Assembly: GCA_041642635.1 (NCBI GenBank)
Contig: JBEPWB010000047.1
Span: forward strand, 1 to 9,237
Length of the DNA: 9,237 nucleotides
Source of the DNA: JAAZVM01 sp041642635
Lineage (GTDB): Bacteria; Patescibacteriota; Gracilibacteria; BD1-5; UBA6164
Reading direction: 5' to 3'
A program made the translations under genes and the position numbers. Positions 1 to 7,218 of this stretch are shown here, piece after piece. The notes under the pieces are model-generated. The model made no database searches, was not told where the DNA came from, and saw nothing but the letters and a program-made list of their open reading frames with translations. The first letter of the stretch is position 1. Every line of letters begins with the position of its first letter.

Positions 1-270
1 CTTAAAAATATCAACTAAAACTCAATCAATTCTAAATCTAATAATTACATATTCTTCAAAAACCTCAAAATGAATATCACTACTTTTTAAAATTAGTGCT
101 CAAATTGTTAAGTCTCTAAGTGCATCGTCTGTTTTTTGAAGTTTGATACTATTTTTTATTTGATCTTCTATTTTTTGAAATTTTGATGACCTATATTCCC
201 TCTTTTTTTCATTAGAAAGAATAGTTTCTTTTAGCTCTTCTTCAAAATTTTGTTCTTTTTTTACAACCAT
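1..270 (-). CDS. Type II/IV pilus assembly ATPase (PilB/GspE-like), N-terminal part, runs off left edge
   Basis: Ninety codons are visible, from ATG at 270 to the window edge. The first ~45 residues are charged and helical (KKEQNFEEELKE...). They lead into the block around residues 55-88 that reads LTIGALILKSSDIHFEVFEE, followed by RFRIDGVL. This matches the N2 domain of PilB/GspE/VirB11-type secretion ATPases, whose hallmark is (A/S)SDIH(I/F)E followed by VRFRIDGVL. Such ATPases are cytoplasmic hexamers that power type IV pilus extension or type II secretion. The Walker boxes would lie beyond the left edge. Two TGA codons are in frame, and one of them encodes the glycine of RIDGVL, as expected when UGA = Gly. 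The usual PilB N1 domain appears shortened. The gene is divergent from 332-898. I see no Shine-Dalgarno sequence before the ATG. PilB and GspE cannot be told apart from this fragment. Confidence 0.85.
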
Positions 271-331
271 AACTTGGTATTTTAAAAGTTATATATATAA
301 TTAAAAATAGTTTACCATAATAATAATTTTT
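271..331. promoter_or_regulatory. Divergent intergenic region, probable promoters for the pilus ATPase gene and the 332 gene
   Basis: This is the 61-base gap between two divergent starts. For the plus strand, TTGGTA (274-279), a 16-base spacer and TATAAT (296-301) form a plausible sigma-70 promoter, with transcription starting about 25 bases before the ATG at 332. The minus-strand promoter must overlap it. AT-rich -10-like candidates exist but none is convincing. Confidence 0.4.
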
Positions 332-898
332 ATGCAAAAAATAGCTAAAGATGCTTCAATATTAATTTGGTCAATTTTCTTAAGTTTAATAATGTCTGTA
401 TCTTTCATAAGTGTTAGTACAACAATAACAAAAAATCTAAAAGAAAATGAACAAATTAAGAAAAATGTAAAAATTAGTACTCAAAAAGAAAATATTTTGA
501 ATACAGCTATTAATACAAAAATTTTTGAAAATAAAGAATTATCAAGTACTCAATCTTTAATTTTTGAAGAAAATAATAATGTTGAAGTATGATTAAAACA
601 GTGAGAAGAATATTTGATAGAAACCAATAAAAATCAAAATTTTACAATACAAATTTTGGATTGAAGCTCGATAGAATACGAAAACCTATCAAATAACTCA
701 ATAAAATGATTAATAAATAATGTTGCTACTTTTGATTCATGAATTGGAAAAATAAAATTAAAAAATTTATGATGATACGCTAGAATCAAAATTTCTTCTG
801 AATGAAAATTTTTGACAGAATACAAAAATTATAAAATAATAGAATTAATTTGAAACAGAAAAATAGTAAAAGAAATATGAAGACTTAAAATTTTTTAA
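332..898 (+). CDS. Single-pass membrane protein of unknown function, possibly pilin/PilX-like
   Basis: The gene reads as 188 residues with UGA = Gly; its first TGA is codon 87, so a standard-code reading stops early. The N-terminus is MQKIAKDASILIWSIFLSLI, with a hydrophobic helix over about residues 8-31, then a charged, Asn/Lys-rich soluble part with no Cys and no motif I recognise. The layout of a short basic leader, one N-terminal helix and an exported remainder resembles type IV minor pilins of the PilX kind. However, the canonical Gly|Phe...Glu prepilin cleavage motif is not clear (Asp7-Ala8 sits at that place). It lies next to the divergent pilus ATPase gene and 18 bases ahead of another exported protein, so a role in the pilus or cell envelope is my inference. 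The gene call is solid; the function is unknown. Confidence 0.8.
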
Positions 899-916
899 AA
901 AATAACAAAATTTAAA

Positions 917-1786
917 ATGAAAAAAATAATTTCTATTTTTATATTAATAATTACATTTATTACTATAACAAATGTTTTTTGAAATAAAACTCCTTCTTTA
1001 TCAACAAAAAGGTGATTTAATTTGTATCAAGAGAGAGTTAATAATGTATGTGGAGAATACAGATTTGATAATAATAATTCTGAAACAATTTATTTAATGG
1101 GCGAAGAAAACAGATATTTAAATCTAGATAATTTATCGTGATTATCTTGATCTTATGAAGTTTGAAGAGATTTAGAAATAGCAAAAAATACATATAGAAA
1201 AAATATGGACTGAATATACAATTGTGCAACTAGCGTATCTAATTATAGAGCGTTAGAGTTTTTAAAAACTTTAACATGACAAAATGGTGAATTAAAAGAT
1301 TTCGAAAATATAATAGAACAAAAACAAGCAGAAATAATAAATATAAATAATCAAAACTGAGAAAATTGAAAATGTAAAATAAATGATTCTAGGCAAAACT
1401 CTATAATAAAAAGCTCTGTTTTAAGACAAACTACTTATGAAATGTGCAAATATAATTATTATTTAGAATACTTAAAAGAAGTAAATGATAATATTTCAAA
1501 ACTAGATAAAAGTATAATTGAAGATATAGAAAATTGAGTTTGAATTCGTCAAATATTAACAATTCAAAATAATAAAATTAATTCTATAAATAATGAAATA
1601 GAGAATACCTACAAAACCTTCCCAGTAGCTTTCAAGGCTTATTCTGAATATGAAAATTATATTACAGTAAATATTTTACTAGAATTAGTTAGAGAAGATT
1701 ATCTTGTTTTTAGAGAACAACTTCACAAAACACTAAATCCAATAAATCAAGTTGTTTACAAAATTAGTAATGCAATGAGAAAATAA
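917..1786 (+). CDS. Secreted helical protein with four cysteines, function unknown
   Basis: The protein is 289 residues with UGA = Gly. An N-terminal signal peptide is clear (MKKIISIFILIITFITITNV, with likely cleavage near Phe21-Asn23). The mature part is rich in Asn, Glu, Lys and Tyr, is predicted mostly helical, and has exactly four cysteines (Cys45, Cys103, Cys153, Cys177), which could form two disulfides outside the cell. I recognise no catalytic motif. It starts 18 bases after the 332-898 gene and ends at a strong terminator, so the two are probably one transcript. With the pilus ATPase gene opposite, a surface or pilus-associated role is possible but inferred. It has one CGT arginine codon; the other arginines are AGA or AGG. 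About twelve in-frame TGA codons are spread over the whole length, which speaks for recoding and against a decayed gene. Confidence 0.8.
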
Positions 1787-1790
1787 AAAA

Positions 1791-1814
1791 AATCCCAAAA
1801 TTGGGATTTTTTTT
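1791..1814. terminator. Bidirectional intrinsic terminator between convergent genes
   Basis: AATCCCA (1791-1797) pairs with TGGGATT (1802-1808), with a 4-base loop. A tracts flank the left side and T tracts (to 1814) the right, so it works on both strands. It lies between the stop of the 917-1786 gene and the stop of the LysM-CHAP gene at 1816. Confidence 0.85.
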
Positions 1815-1815
1815 A

Positions 1816-2985
1816 TTAATCAACATAAATATATCAATCTATACTTCTATCATTAATAGGAACTTTTCTATAAGTTACCTCATTTAATTTTCTATAGTTC
1901 ATATCTGAAACAATTATATGGTCAGAATTAACTTCCATAACGATTCATACATGTCCGTATCTAGGATTATATCATCTACCACTAAATTGAACGATTGATC
2001 ACAATCTTGCTTCTGATCAAGTAGCATGTCATTTTGCTCTAGCATTTGCAATCCATCTATTAGCATTACCTCACCAATTCACATTCTTATATTGAGCTAC
2101 GTACCGAGTACAATTACCCCAATAAAAAGTATGTTGAGGTTGTCTCCAAGTCAGCTTAAAACTTCATTGTGCTCAAACAGTTTGACTAGAAGCTTCATTT
2201 GCAAAATCATATCAAGATGAATTATTATTTGAACTAGCCGTTGAATTTGTTCTTGTTGTAGTAGCTACAGCTTTAGCAGGAGCAACATATGTTGGTTTTG
2301 GTATTATTTTTTCAGCTCCGGGAAGAACTAGATTATCTCAAATTTTTATAGATTCAGCTGTAGATAATCAGTTTTGTTTTCTGATATTTTCTTCATCTAT
2401 ATCATATTTCTGAGCTAATTCGCTAATAGTATCACCCGATGCAACTTTATGAATAATTCACGATACAGGTGGTATTTTTATAACTTCACCTGGACGAAGA
2501 GTATGAGTTTTTTCAAAATCATTTGCCCAAAGAATTGAGTTTATTGTAACATTAAAATTATTAGCTAACATTGAAAAAGAATCTCAAGGTTTTACTTCAT
2601 AACTTAATATCTCATTAGTTCATTCTATATTTCTACTGTCATTTAAAACTGTATTAACAGAAATATAAGAATCCGTAGTTTCAAAAATCGGTCAATTATA
2701 AGCTCAATCTCACTCAGAGTCTCAACCATAATATGATTCTAAAATACTTGATTCATCAATATCTCATCTATAAAACTCATAAGACGAATTATTATAAACT
2801 ACTGATGCTAATGTTGGATAAAATGGAAAAATAAATATTATAAAAAAAAGAACTAAATAAAAGTGATAATTAGTAATTCATTTATCAATTAACACAGAAT
2901 TTCAAAATCATTTTCAATCTTTTACAATTCTTAAATGTCTATCAATACGAGCTTTAATATTTACTCTTGCTTTATTATTTCTCAA
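1816..2985 (-). CDS. LysM-LysM-CHAP cell-wall hydrolase, membrane-anchored or secreted
   Basis: The protein is 389 residues with UGA = Gly. It has a basic N-terminus (1-38), one hydrophobic segment (about 42-60, ending PTLA, a possible signal cleavage site), and an acidic spacer. Two LysM peptidoglycan-binding repeats follow (about 128-172, YEVKPGDSFSMLANNF, and 178-222, HKVASGDTISELAQKY), then an Ala/Thr/Ser/Asn linker and a C-terminal CHAP domain (about 275-389). CHAP domains cleave peptidoglycan amide bonds with a Cys-His pair; here Cys292 (FYWGNC) and His345 (YGHVGIV) fit, with Asp361 or Asn363 as a possible third residue. The likely role is cell separation or wall remodelling. No in-frame ATG exists before Met139. 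A TAA lies five codons upstream of the chosen TTG, so TTG (2985) is the longest reasonable start; GTG at codon 31 would leave a typical signal peptide. Codon 294 is CGG, at a position usually Trp in CHAP domains. Confidence 0.9.
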
Positions 2986-3088
2986 AATTGTTTTTTAAAG
3001 TATAAAATGGGTTAACATACAAAATATAAATTCTTGCAACCCAACTTAAGAAAGCCAAATTTTTTATATATAAAAATAAAATCTATAT
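2986..3088 (-). other. Upstream region of the LysM-CHAP gene, with a small inverted repeat
   Basis: This gap holds no gene. TGGGTT (3008-3013) and AACCCA (3038-3043) form a 6-bp inverted repeat with a 24-base loop, 23-58 bases upstream of the TTG start. I find no convincing paired -35/-10 for the hydrolase gene. TATACT, which would lie about 12 bases from the TTG, lacks a good -35. Confidence 0.25.
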
Positions 3089-3133
3089 AAAAAAATCTTA
3101 CTTTAAGTTATTATACTTAAAAATAAGATTTTT
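3089..3133 (-). terminator. Intrinsic terminator of rplU
   Basis: A long two-part hairpin: AAAAATCTTA (3091-3100) pairs perfectly with TAAGATTTTT (3124-3133), and an inner TTTAAGT (3102-3108) pairs with ACTTAAA (3115-3121) around the loop TATTAT. On the minus strand the stem is followed by seven T (3095-3089). It starts 15 bases after the rplU stop, so rplU is not followed by rpmA (L27) in one transcript. Confidence 0.85.
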
Positions 3134-3148
3134 CAAAAAAATAAATAA

Positions 3149-3460
3149 TTATGCAACTGATAAAATTTCTACTTTTGTTAAGTGAGGTCTAAATCAGTTA
3201 TTTTTCATATTTCTTTTTTTAGATTTCATTTTAAAAACTCTAACTTTATCACCTTTATATTGTTCTAATACTTTTAATTCTATTTTTGAACCTTCTACTA
3301 AAGGAGTTCAAACATGTGTAGAATTTCATTCTGCATCAGAAGTTAATAAAGCTTCAATAGAAAAAGTAGAATTAACTTCTTTATCTAATTTTTTTACATC
3401 AATTATATCACCTTGTTGTACAGTGAATTGGTTTCATCATAATTCTATAACAGCTATCAT
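3149..3460 (-). CDS. rplU: 50S ribosomal protein L21
   Basis: The protein is 103 residues, the usual length for L21. It starts MIAVIELGGNQFTVQQGDII, matching the family opening M-Y-A-V-I-x-x-G-G-K-Q-Y-x-V. It ends with the basic 23S rRNA-binding tail KSKKRNMKNNGFRPHLTKVEI, equivalent to the usual K-R-R-K-x-Y-x-R-x-x-G-H-R-Q-x-x-T-x-V. L21 binds 23S rRNA in the large subunit. Both glycines of the GG pair near residue 8 are TGA codons, direct support for UGA = Gly. The gene stands alone: its usual partner rpmA does not follow, and a strong terminator does. Upstream on the same strand are a 200-base leader and tRNA-Gln. No Shine-Dalgarno sequence precedes the ATG. Confidence 0.95.
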
Positions 3461-3500
3461 GTTATACTAAATTAAAAAATAAATTATTAATATTTAAAAA

Positions 3501-3540
3501 CCTGCAAGCCTTAAATATTTTTAAGCTTAAAACTTAAAAA
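3501..3540 (-). promoter_or_regulatory. Structured leader upstream of rplU, alternative hairpins
   Basis: This stretch lies 41-80 bases before the rplU start. It holds a 14-base perfect palindrome (3519-3532, centred on AAGCTT). It can also fold as CTTAAA/TTTAAG (3510-3515 with 3520-3525), or as TTTTTAAG/CTTAAAAA (3518-3525 with 3533-3540). These folds share bases and exclude one another, as in leader switches. L21 leaders are regulatory in some Firmicutes. The match here is by position only, not by a recognised consensus, and low-complexity A+T DNA makes chance hairpins common. Confidence 0.3.
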
Positions 3541-3599
3541 ATAAAAACCCTAATTTTTCTTATTTCTTAAGTCTTAGACCAAAATAATGTAAAAAACAT

Positions 3600-3627
3600 A
3601 AAATAAAAAACAAACTTTTTTTATTTT
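3600..3627 (-). terminator. Possible weak A-T-only terminator after tRNA-Gln
   Basis: AAAATAAAAAA (3600-3610) and TTTTTTATTTT (3617-3627) form a perfect 11-bp stem with a 6-base loop. On the minus strand the transcript meets it 35 bases after the tRNA 3' end. The stem has no G-C pair, so it may be weak, and tRNA-Gln and rplU could share a transcript. Confidence 0.3.
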
Positions 3628-3661
3628 CTATTCTATATTTTTTAAATGGCTAGGTTTGTAA

Positions 3662-3736
3662 TGGCTGGGGTGGAGGGATTCGAACCCCCGAGTGACGGAG
3701 TCAAAGTCCGTTGCCTTACCGCTTGGCTACACCCCA
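3662..3736 (-). tRNA. tRNA-Gln, anticodon UUG
   Basis: The minus strand reads as a full cloverleaf. The acceptor stem is TGGGGTG/CACCCCA with a U1-A72 pair typical of tRNA-Gln. The D arm contains AGCCAAGCGGTAAGGC, the anticodon stem is ACGGA/TCCGT with loop CTTTGAC (anticodon TTG at 3704-3702), and the T arm contains GGGTTCGAATCCC. The discriminator is G and the 3' CCA is encoded (3664-3662). It decodes CAA and, by wobble, CAG. It stands out as G+C-rich against its surroundings, as expected for a structural RNA. Confidence 0.97.
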
Positions 3737-3768
3737 ATACAAGTATCTCGTTTCAACTGAGCTTGTGT

Positions 3769-3795
3769 ATTATATAAATTTTTATAAAAAGTCAA
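3769..3795 (-). promoter_or_regulatory. Sigma-70 promoter of tRNA-Gln
   Basis: On the minus strand TTGACT (3795-3790) and TATAAT (3774-3769) are separated by 15 bases. If the -35 is taken one base earlier (TTTGAC), the spacing is 16. Transcription would start near 3762, about 25 bases before the tRNA 5' end. The same TTGACT/TATAAT pair occurs ahead of secE. Confidence 0.7.
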
Positions 3796-3807
3796 AATTA
3801 ATTTTGA
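3792..3807. repeat. 16-base perfect palindrome between divergent -35 boxes
   Basis: TCAAAATTAATTTTGA equals its own reverse complement. Its ends run into the -35 of the tRNA-Gln promoter on one strand and into TTGATT, the likely -35 of the 3864 gene, on the other. It could be an operator, or simply a symmetric divergent promoter. A near copy lies at 8766-8778. Confidence 0.5.
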
Positions 3808-3833
3808 TTTTTTGTGTTTTTTTTTAATATAGT
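3804..3833 (+). promoter_or_regulatory. Likely promoter of the 3864 membrane protein gene
   Basis: TTGATT (3804-3809) pairs with TATAGT (3828-3833) at 18 bases, or with the overlapping TAATAT (3825-3830) at 15. The ATG at 3864 follows about 30 bases later. It diverges from the tRNA-Gln promoter. Confidence 0.45.
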
Positions 3834-3863
3834 AACATATTTATTATTTAACACGTAGAAGAA

Positions 3864-4322
3864 ATGTTAGGATTTATTAAAACTTTACAAAAAAGACCTA
3901 GTGATAGAACTATTTTAATTTCTAGAACTATTTTTTGATTACTATATATTGCTGTAATGTATTACAACTTTTTCTTACAAGAAAATCCAAATGCAATACA
4001 AAGTGTGATTTTTTGATTTGAATTAAGTGAAATGGCAATTACTTATATTACTTATGGTATTATTGCTATCTGAATAGTTCCAATAATTATGGGGTTAACT
4101 AACTTATGTATAGCAAAGAAAAAAATTATGAGAATTGTACAAGTAGTTTTTGCAATAGTTTTATTCTTTATAGCTTGAATTATAGAAGATGTTCCTAACT
4201 TAGATGTTGATGTATTTGTTACATTAATGTGATTACTGCCACTATTCGCTTGAATTACTGGTAAATGTATAACAAGTAAATGTCTAAAATACTGACAAAA
4301 AGTTACAAAAATTAGAGTATAA
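3864..4322 (+). CDS. Four-helix membrane protein of unknown function
   Basis: The protein is 152 residues with UGA = Gly, starting MLGFIKTLQKRPSDRTILIS. Hydrophobic segments at about 18-37, 58-82, 90-110 and 116-134 suggest four membrane helices. A short C-terminal tail carries Cys135 and Cys140 followed by lysines (GKCITSKCLKYGQKVTKIRV). I do not recognise a family. The paired cysteines could be structural or redox-active, which is speculation. The start is supported by AGAAG just before the ATG, the nearest thing to a ribosome-binding site in the window. The gene stands alone, with its own promoter and a 13-bp-stem terminator 5 bases after the stop. Single-gene transcription and several GGT/GGG glycine codons among the TGAs suggest good expression, but that is weak evidence. 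Confidence 0.8.
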
Positions 4323-4326
4323 TTAT

Positions 4327-4359
4327 AAAAAGGTATTACAATTAAGTAATACCTTTTTT
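4327..4359 (+). terminator. Strong intrinsic terminator of the 3864 gene
   Basis: AAAAAGGTATTAC (4327-4339) and GTAATACCTTTTT (4346-4358) form a perfect 13-bp stem with the loop AATTAA. The T run continues to 4359. It separates this gene from glmS. Confidence 0.9.
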
Positions 4360-4397
4360 ATTTTTTGTTAATTTTTTATTTTTAAATACAAAAAAAT

Positions 4398-4406
4398 TGT
4401 TATAAT
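4398..4406 (+). promoter_or_regulatory. glmS promoter, extended -10 type
   Basis: TGtTATAAT matches the extended -10 form, and no good -35 lies 16-18 bases upstream. Transcription would start near 4413, giving a leader of only about 26 bases. That leaves no room for a glmS ribozyme. Confidence 0.55.
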
Positions 4407-4438
4407 AAAAAGTATTATTTTTGTAATGAATAAAAATT

Positions 4439-6265
4439 ATGTGTTGAATTTTTGCATACAACTGAAAAAATAACTCTATACCATTTTTGGTAGAGTGACT
4501 TAGAAAATTAGAATACAGATGATATGATAGCGCTTGAATATTTGCAGTGGATCAAGAAAAAAATGATTTCTTGGAAAAATCTATATGAAAAGTTTCAGCA
4601 CTAGCATCAAAAATAGAAAAAAATAACAATAAAGATTGAAATTTCACCTGCGGAATAGCTCATACTAGATGGGCAACGCATGGAAAAGTTACAGTAGAAA
4701 ATACTCATCCACATTATAGTGAAGATAATAGATTTTATGTAGTTCACAACTGAATTATCGAGAACTATGTTGAATTAAAAAATGAACTTCAAAAAAAATA
4801 TAATTTTTATTCTGATACAGATACTGAAGTAATAGCAAAATTAATTCATGATAAATATGATGGTAATTTGTTCTCAACAATTGAAAAAATAACAAAAAAA
4901 TTAGTCTGAGCATATTCTATAGCAGTTATCGATAAAGAAGATCCAACAACTCTTATATGAGCAAAATTATGAAGTCCGATGATTGTATGAATTTCTGATG
5001 AAGAAGTTTTTATATCTAGTGACATAAATGCATTATGAAAAGTTGCTAATGAATTTATTATTCTTGAAGATAGAGAAACAGTAGTTATAAAAGACTGAAA
5101 ATACCAAATATATTCTTTAGAATGACAAAAAATAGAAAAAGAAATTTCAGAAATAACTCCTGATTTATGAATCGCCGATAAATGAAAATTTGAAACATAT
5201 ACTCAAAAAGAGATAAATGAGATTCCTGATGTTTTGAGAAATGCTTTAAAATGAAGAATTAATTTTGAGAATAAAACAATTAATAATGAAACTCTTGAAG
5301 AATTAAATAAATTAGGATTTGAAAATATAGAAATAATTGCTTCATGATCAAGTTATTTTGCTTGAATAGTTTGAAAAAATTGGTTTGAAGAATTAGCTTG
5401 AATAAAAACAGAAGTTAGAGTTAGTAGTGAATTTTTATATGAAAAATTTATTCCTAATAAAAAAACTCTCTATATTTTTATGTCTCAATCTTGAGAAACA
5501 GCTGATGTTAGAGAATCTGTAAGAATGGTAAAAGAAAAATGATGTTTTAGTTTTTGAATCGTAAATGTTGTAGGTAGTACAATCGCAAGAATGTGTGATA
5601 TGTGACTTTATACTCATTCGTGAATGGAAATATGAGTAGCTTCAACAAAAAATATTGTAGCTCAATTAGCAGTATTACTTCTTATGTCATTATCAATGTG
5701 AATGAAAAGAGATTTACAAATAAATGAAGCAAAAGATATAATACAAAAATTATGAGAATTAGATTGAAAACTAGAATGATTGTTAGAAAAGCAAAAACAA
5801 TACAAAACTTTGGCAGATAAATATTCTAAATATAATAATTTTTTCTTTTTATGAAGAAACCTAGTTTACTGAACAGCTTGTGAATGTAGTTTAAAACTAA
5901 AAGAATTAAGTTATGTTCATGCTGAAAGTTATTCTACTGGAGAATTAAAACACTGACCACTTGCTCTTGTTTGACCAAACTTCCCTGTTGTTGTAATAAA
6001 TCCAAAATCGATAATGAGAGAAAAAACAATATCTAATGTAAAAGAAATAAAAGCTAGAAATTGACTAGTTTTATGAGTAATTACAGCTGGAGATAATATG
6101 AAAGATATTTATGACGACATAATAGAAATACCTAAAACTCACCCTATTTTGACTCCATTTTTACCTTTAATTCCTTTATGGATATTTTCAGTAGAATTAG
6201 CAAAAAATCTTAATAGAGATATTGATAAACCTCAAAATTTGGCAAAAAGTGTTACTGTAGAATAA
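4439..6265 (+). CDS. glmS: Glutamine--fructose-6-phosphate aminotransferase (isomerizing)
   Basis: The protein is 608 residues with UGA = Gly; the E. coli enzyme has 609. It makes glucosamine-6-phosphate from fructose-6-phosphate and glutamine, the first step toward UDP-GlcNAc and peptidoglycan. The N-terminal glutaminase domain starts MCGIF, with Cys2 as nucleophile after Met removal, then LEYRGYDSAGI, CGIAHTRWATHG, HNGIIENY and SDTDTEV. Two SIS sugar-isomerase domains follow, with MSQSGETADVRESVR, EIGVASTKN, LKELSYVHAESYSTGELKHGPLAL and the C-terminal DKPQNLAKSVTVE, whose Lys603 and the His of VHAE serve catalysis. The start is fixed by the need for Cys at position 2; ATG at 4426 is out of frame. 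By hand count about 38 of 45 glycines are TGA, many at invariant sites. It has its own promoter and shares its terminator with the converging operon. Confidence 0.98.
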
Positions 6266-6298
6266 AAAAAAAGAAGATTTTAAAAATCTTCTTTTTTT
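6266..6298. terminator. Bidirectional terminator between glmS and the secE-nusG operon
   Basis: AAAAAAAGAAGATTT (6266-6280) pairs with AAATCTTCTTTTTTT (6284-6298), a 15-bp stem with a very short loop, starting right after the glmS stop. The T or A runs serve both strands. It overlaps the stop codon of the minus-strand gene at 6297-6299. Confidence 0.85.
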
Positions 6299-6713
6299 AT
6301 ATAAATTTTATTAAAACTGCAATAATTATTCAAACTATACTTCATGCAAAAGCTTCACTTGGTAAATGACCAAGAGATTCTCTGAATTTTTTTTCTCAAA
6401 GTGAAAGATTTATAGCTGCGGCATGTTGCCCCGCTTCAAATCTAACGTTTATAGCATCATAAATAATGATAACTGTAAAAGTCATAGCAATAGCAAATAA
6501 ATCTGATTGAATTCAATACTTAATTGCAACTGCAGTGGCAAGAGAGACAACAACAGATGAATGAACAGATGGCATTCATCAACTTCATAAAGCTTTAGAA
6601 ACATCTACTTCTCATGTTTTTAATTTGACAAAAAGTCACTTTAGTAAAACAGTAATCACAAAAGTAATTGCAGGAACTAAAAGTAAGTGTTCATAAAAAA
6701 AGTTAAACTCCAT
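6297..6713 (-). CDS. DUF212 / YuiD-type divergent PAP2 membrane protein
   Basis: The protein is 138 residues with UGA = Gly, with four or five hydrophobic segments. Motifs match the family annotated as acid phosphatase/vanadium haloperoxidase-related (DUF212, B. subtilis YuiD): GSGGMPSVHSSVVVSLATA (about 43-61), IIIYDAINVRFEAGQHA (about 82-98) and ESLGHLPSEAFAGSIVG (about 112-128). The P-S-x-H-S and G-H-x-P elements echo the phosphate-binding motifs of PAP2 phosphatases. The expected substrate would be a lipid phosphate at the membrane, but no activity is established for this family as far as I know. It is the last gene of the operon, 11 bases after greA. Its stop lies inside the shared terminator. 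Confidence 0.9.
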
Positions 6714-6724
6714 TTTTTTTAAGA

Positions 6725-7201
6725 TTATTTAATACTCATTATTTCAAATTCAAAATTTCAAGCAAGAGCTGAAACTTTTACTTTTTGTCATTTCTTTTTT
6801 CAAAGAAGTGCTTTTCAAATTGGAGAGTCATTTGAAATTGTAGGTGTTTCTGCTAAAATATCAGATTCAGTAGAACCAACTATTTTTAATTTATCTATTT
6901 CACCAGATTCAACATTTTTTATTTCTACTACCACTCACATATTTACTCTTCCTCATTTATCTTTTCATTCTTCAATTATTTCAATATGTTTTAATTGTTC
7001 TTCTAGGTCAGAAATTCTTAACTCTACTTGAGCTTGTTCACTTCTAGCGTCTTCATACTCAGAGTTTTCAGATAAATCTCAAAACGAAATTGCTTCTTTT
7101 AATTTTTCAGCTATTTCCACTCTTTTTGTAGTTTTTAGATGTTCTAATTCATTTTGAAGATTAACTAATCACTCCTTTGTAACATAAATTTTGTTTGACA
7201 T
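6725..7201 (-). CDS. greA: Transcription elongation factor GreA
   Basis: The protein is exactly 158 residues, as in E. coli GreA. The N-terminal coiled coil (about 1-75) includes KEAISFGDLSENSEYEDARS. Its tip acids Asp42 and Glu45 match the catalytic D41/E44 that reach into the RNA polymerase secondary channel to promote cleavage of backtracked RNA. The C-terminal FKBP-like domain (about 80-158) holds ETPTISNDSPIGKALLGKKKGQ, the family's S-P-(I/L)-G-x-A-L-(L/I)-G-x-x-x-G motif. Several of those glycines are TGA codons. It lies 17 bases after the unknown 7219-7902 gene and is probably cotranscribed with nusG and secE, putting two transcription elongation factors in one operon. Confidence 0.97.
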
Positions 7202-7218
7202 TGTATTGTTTAATTATT

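Noticed and set aside
2026..2220. Plus-strand open frame
   Set aside because: It lies wholly inside the LysM-CHAP gene on the other strand, where the translation matches known domains; it is a shadow. The same holds for the minus-strand frames at 634-825, 1038-1229 and 5435-5617.
3645..3666. Direct repeat AATGGCT next to the tRNA-Gln 3' end, possible attachment-site remnant
   Set aside because: It is only 7-9 matching bases spaced 15 apart, with no integrase or element nearby; most likely chance or slippage.
4407..4438. glmS ribozyme/riboswitch ahead of glmS
   Set aside because: Only about 26-32 bases lie between the likely promoter and the start, with a terminator of the previous gene just upstream. 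The ribozyme needs well over 100 bases.
4426..4438. Upstream ATG as an earlier glmS start
   Set aside because: It is out of frame with glmS, and the catalytic Cys must follow the initiator Met directly.
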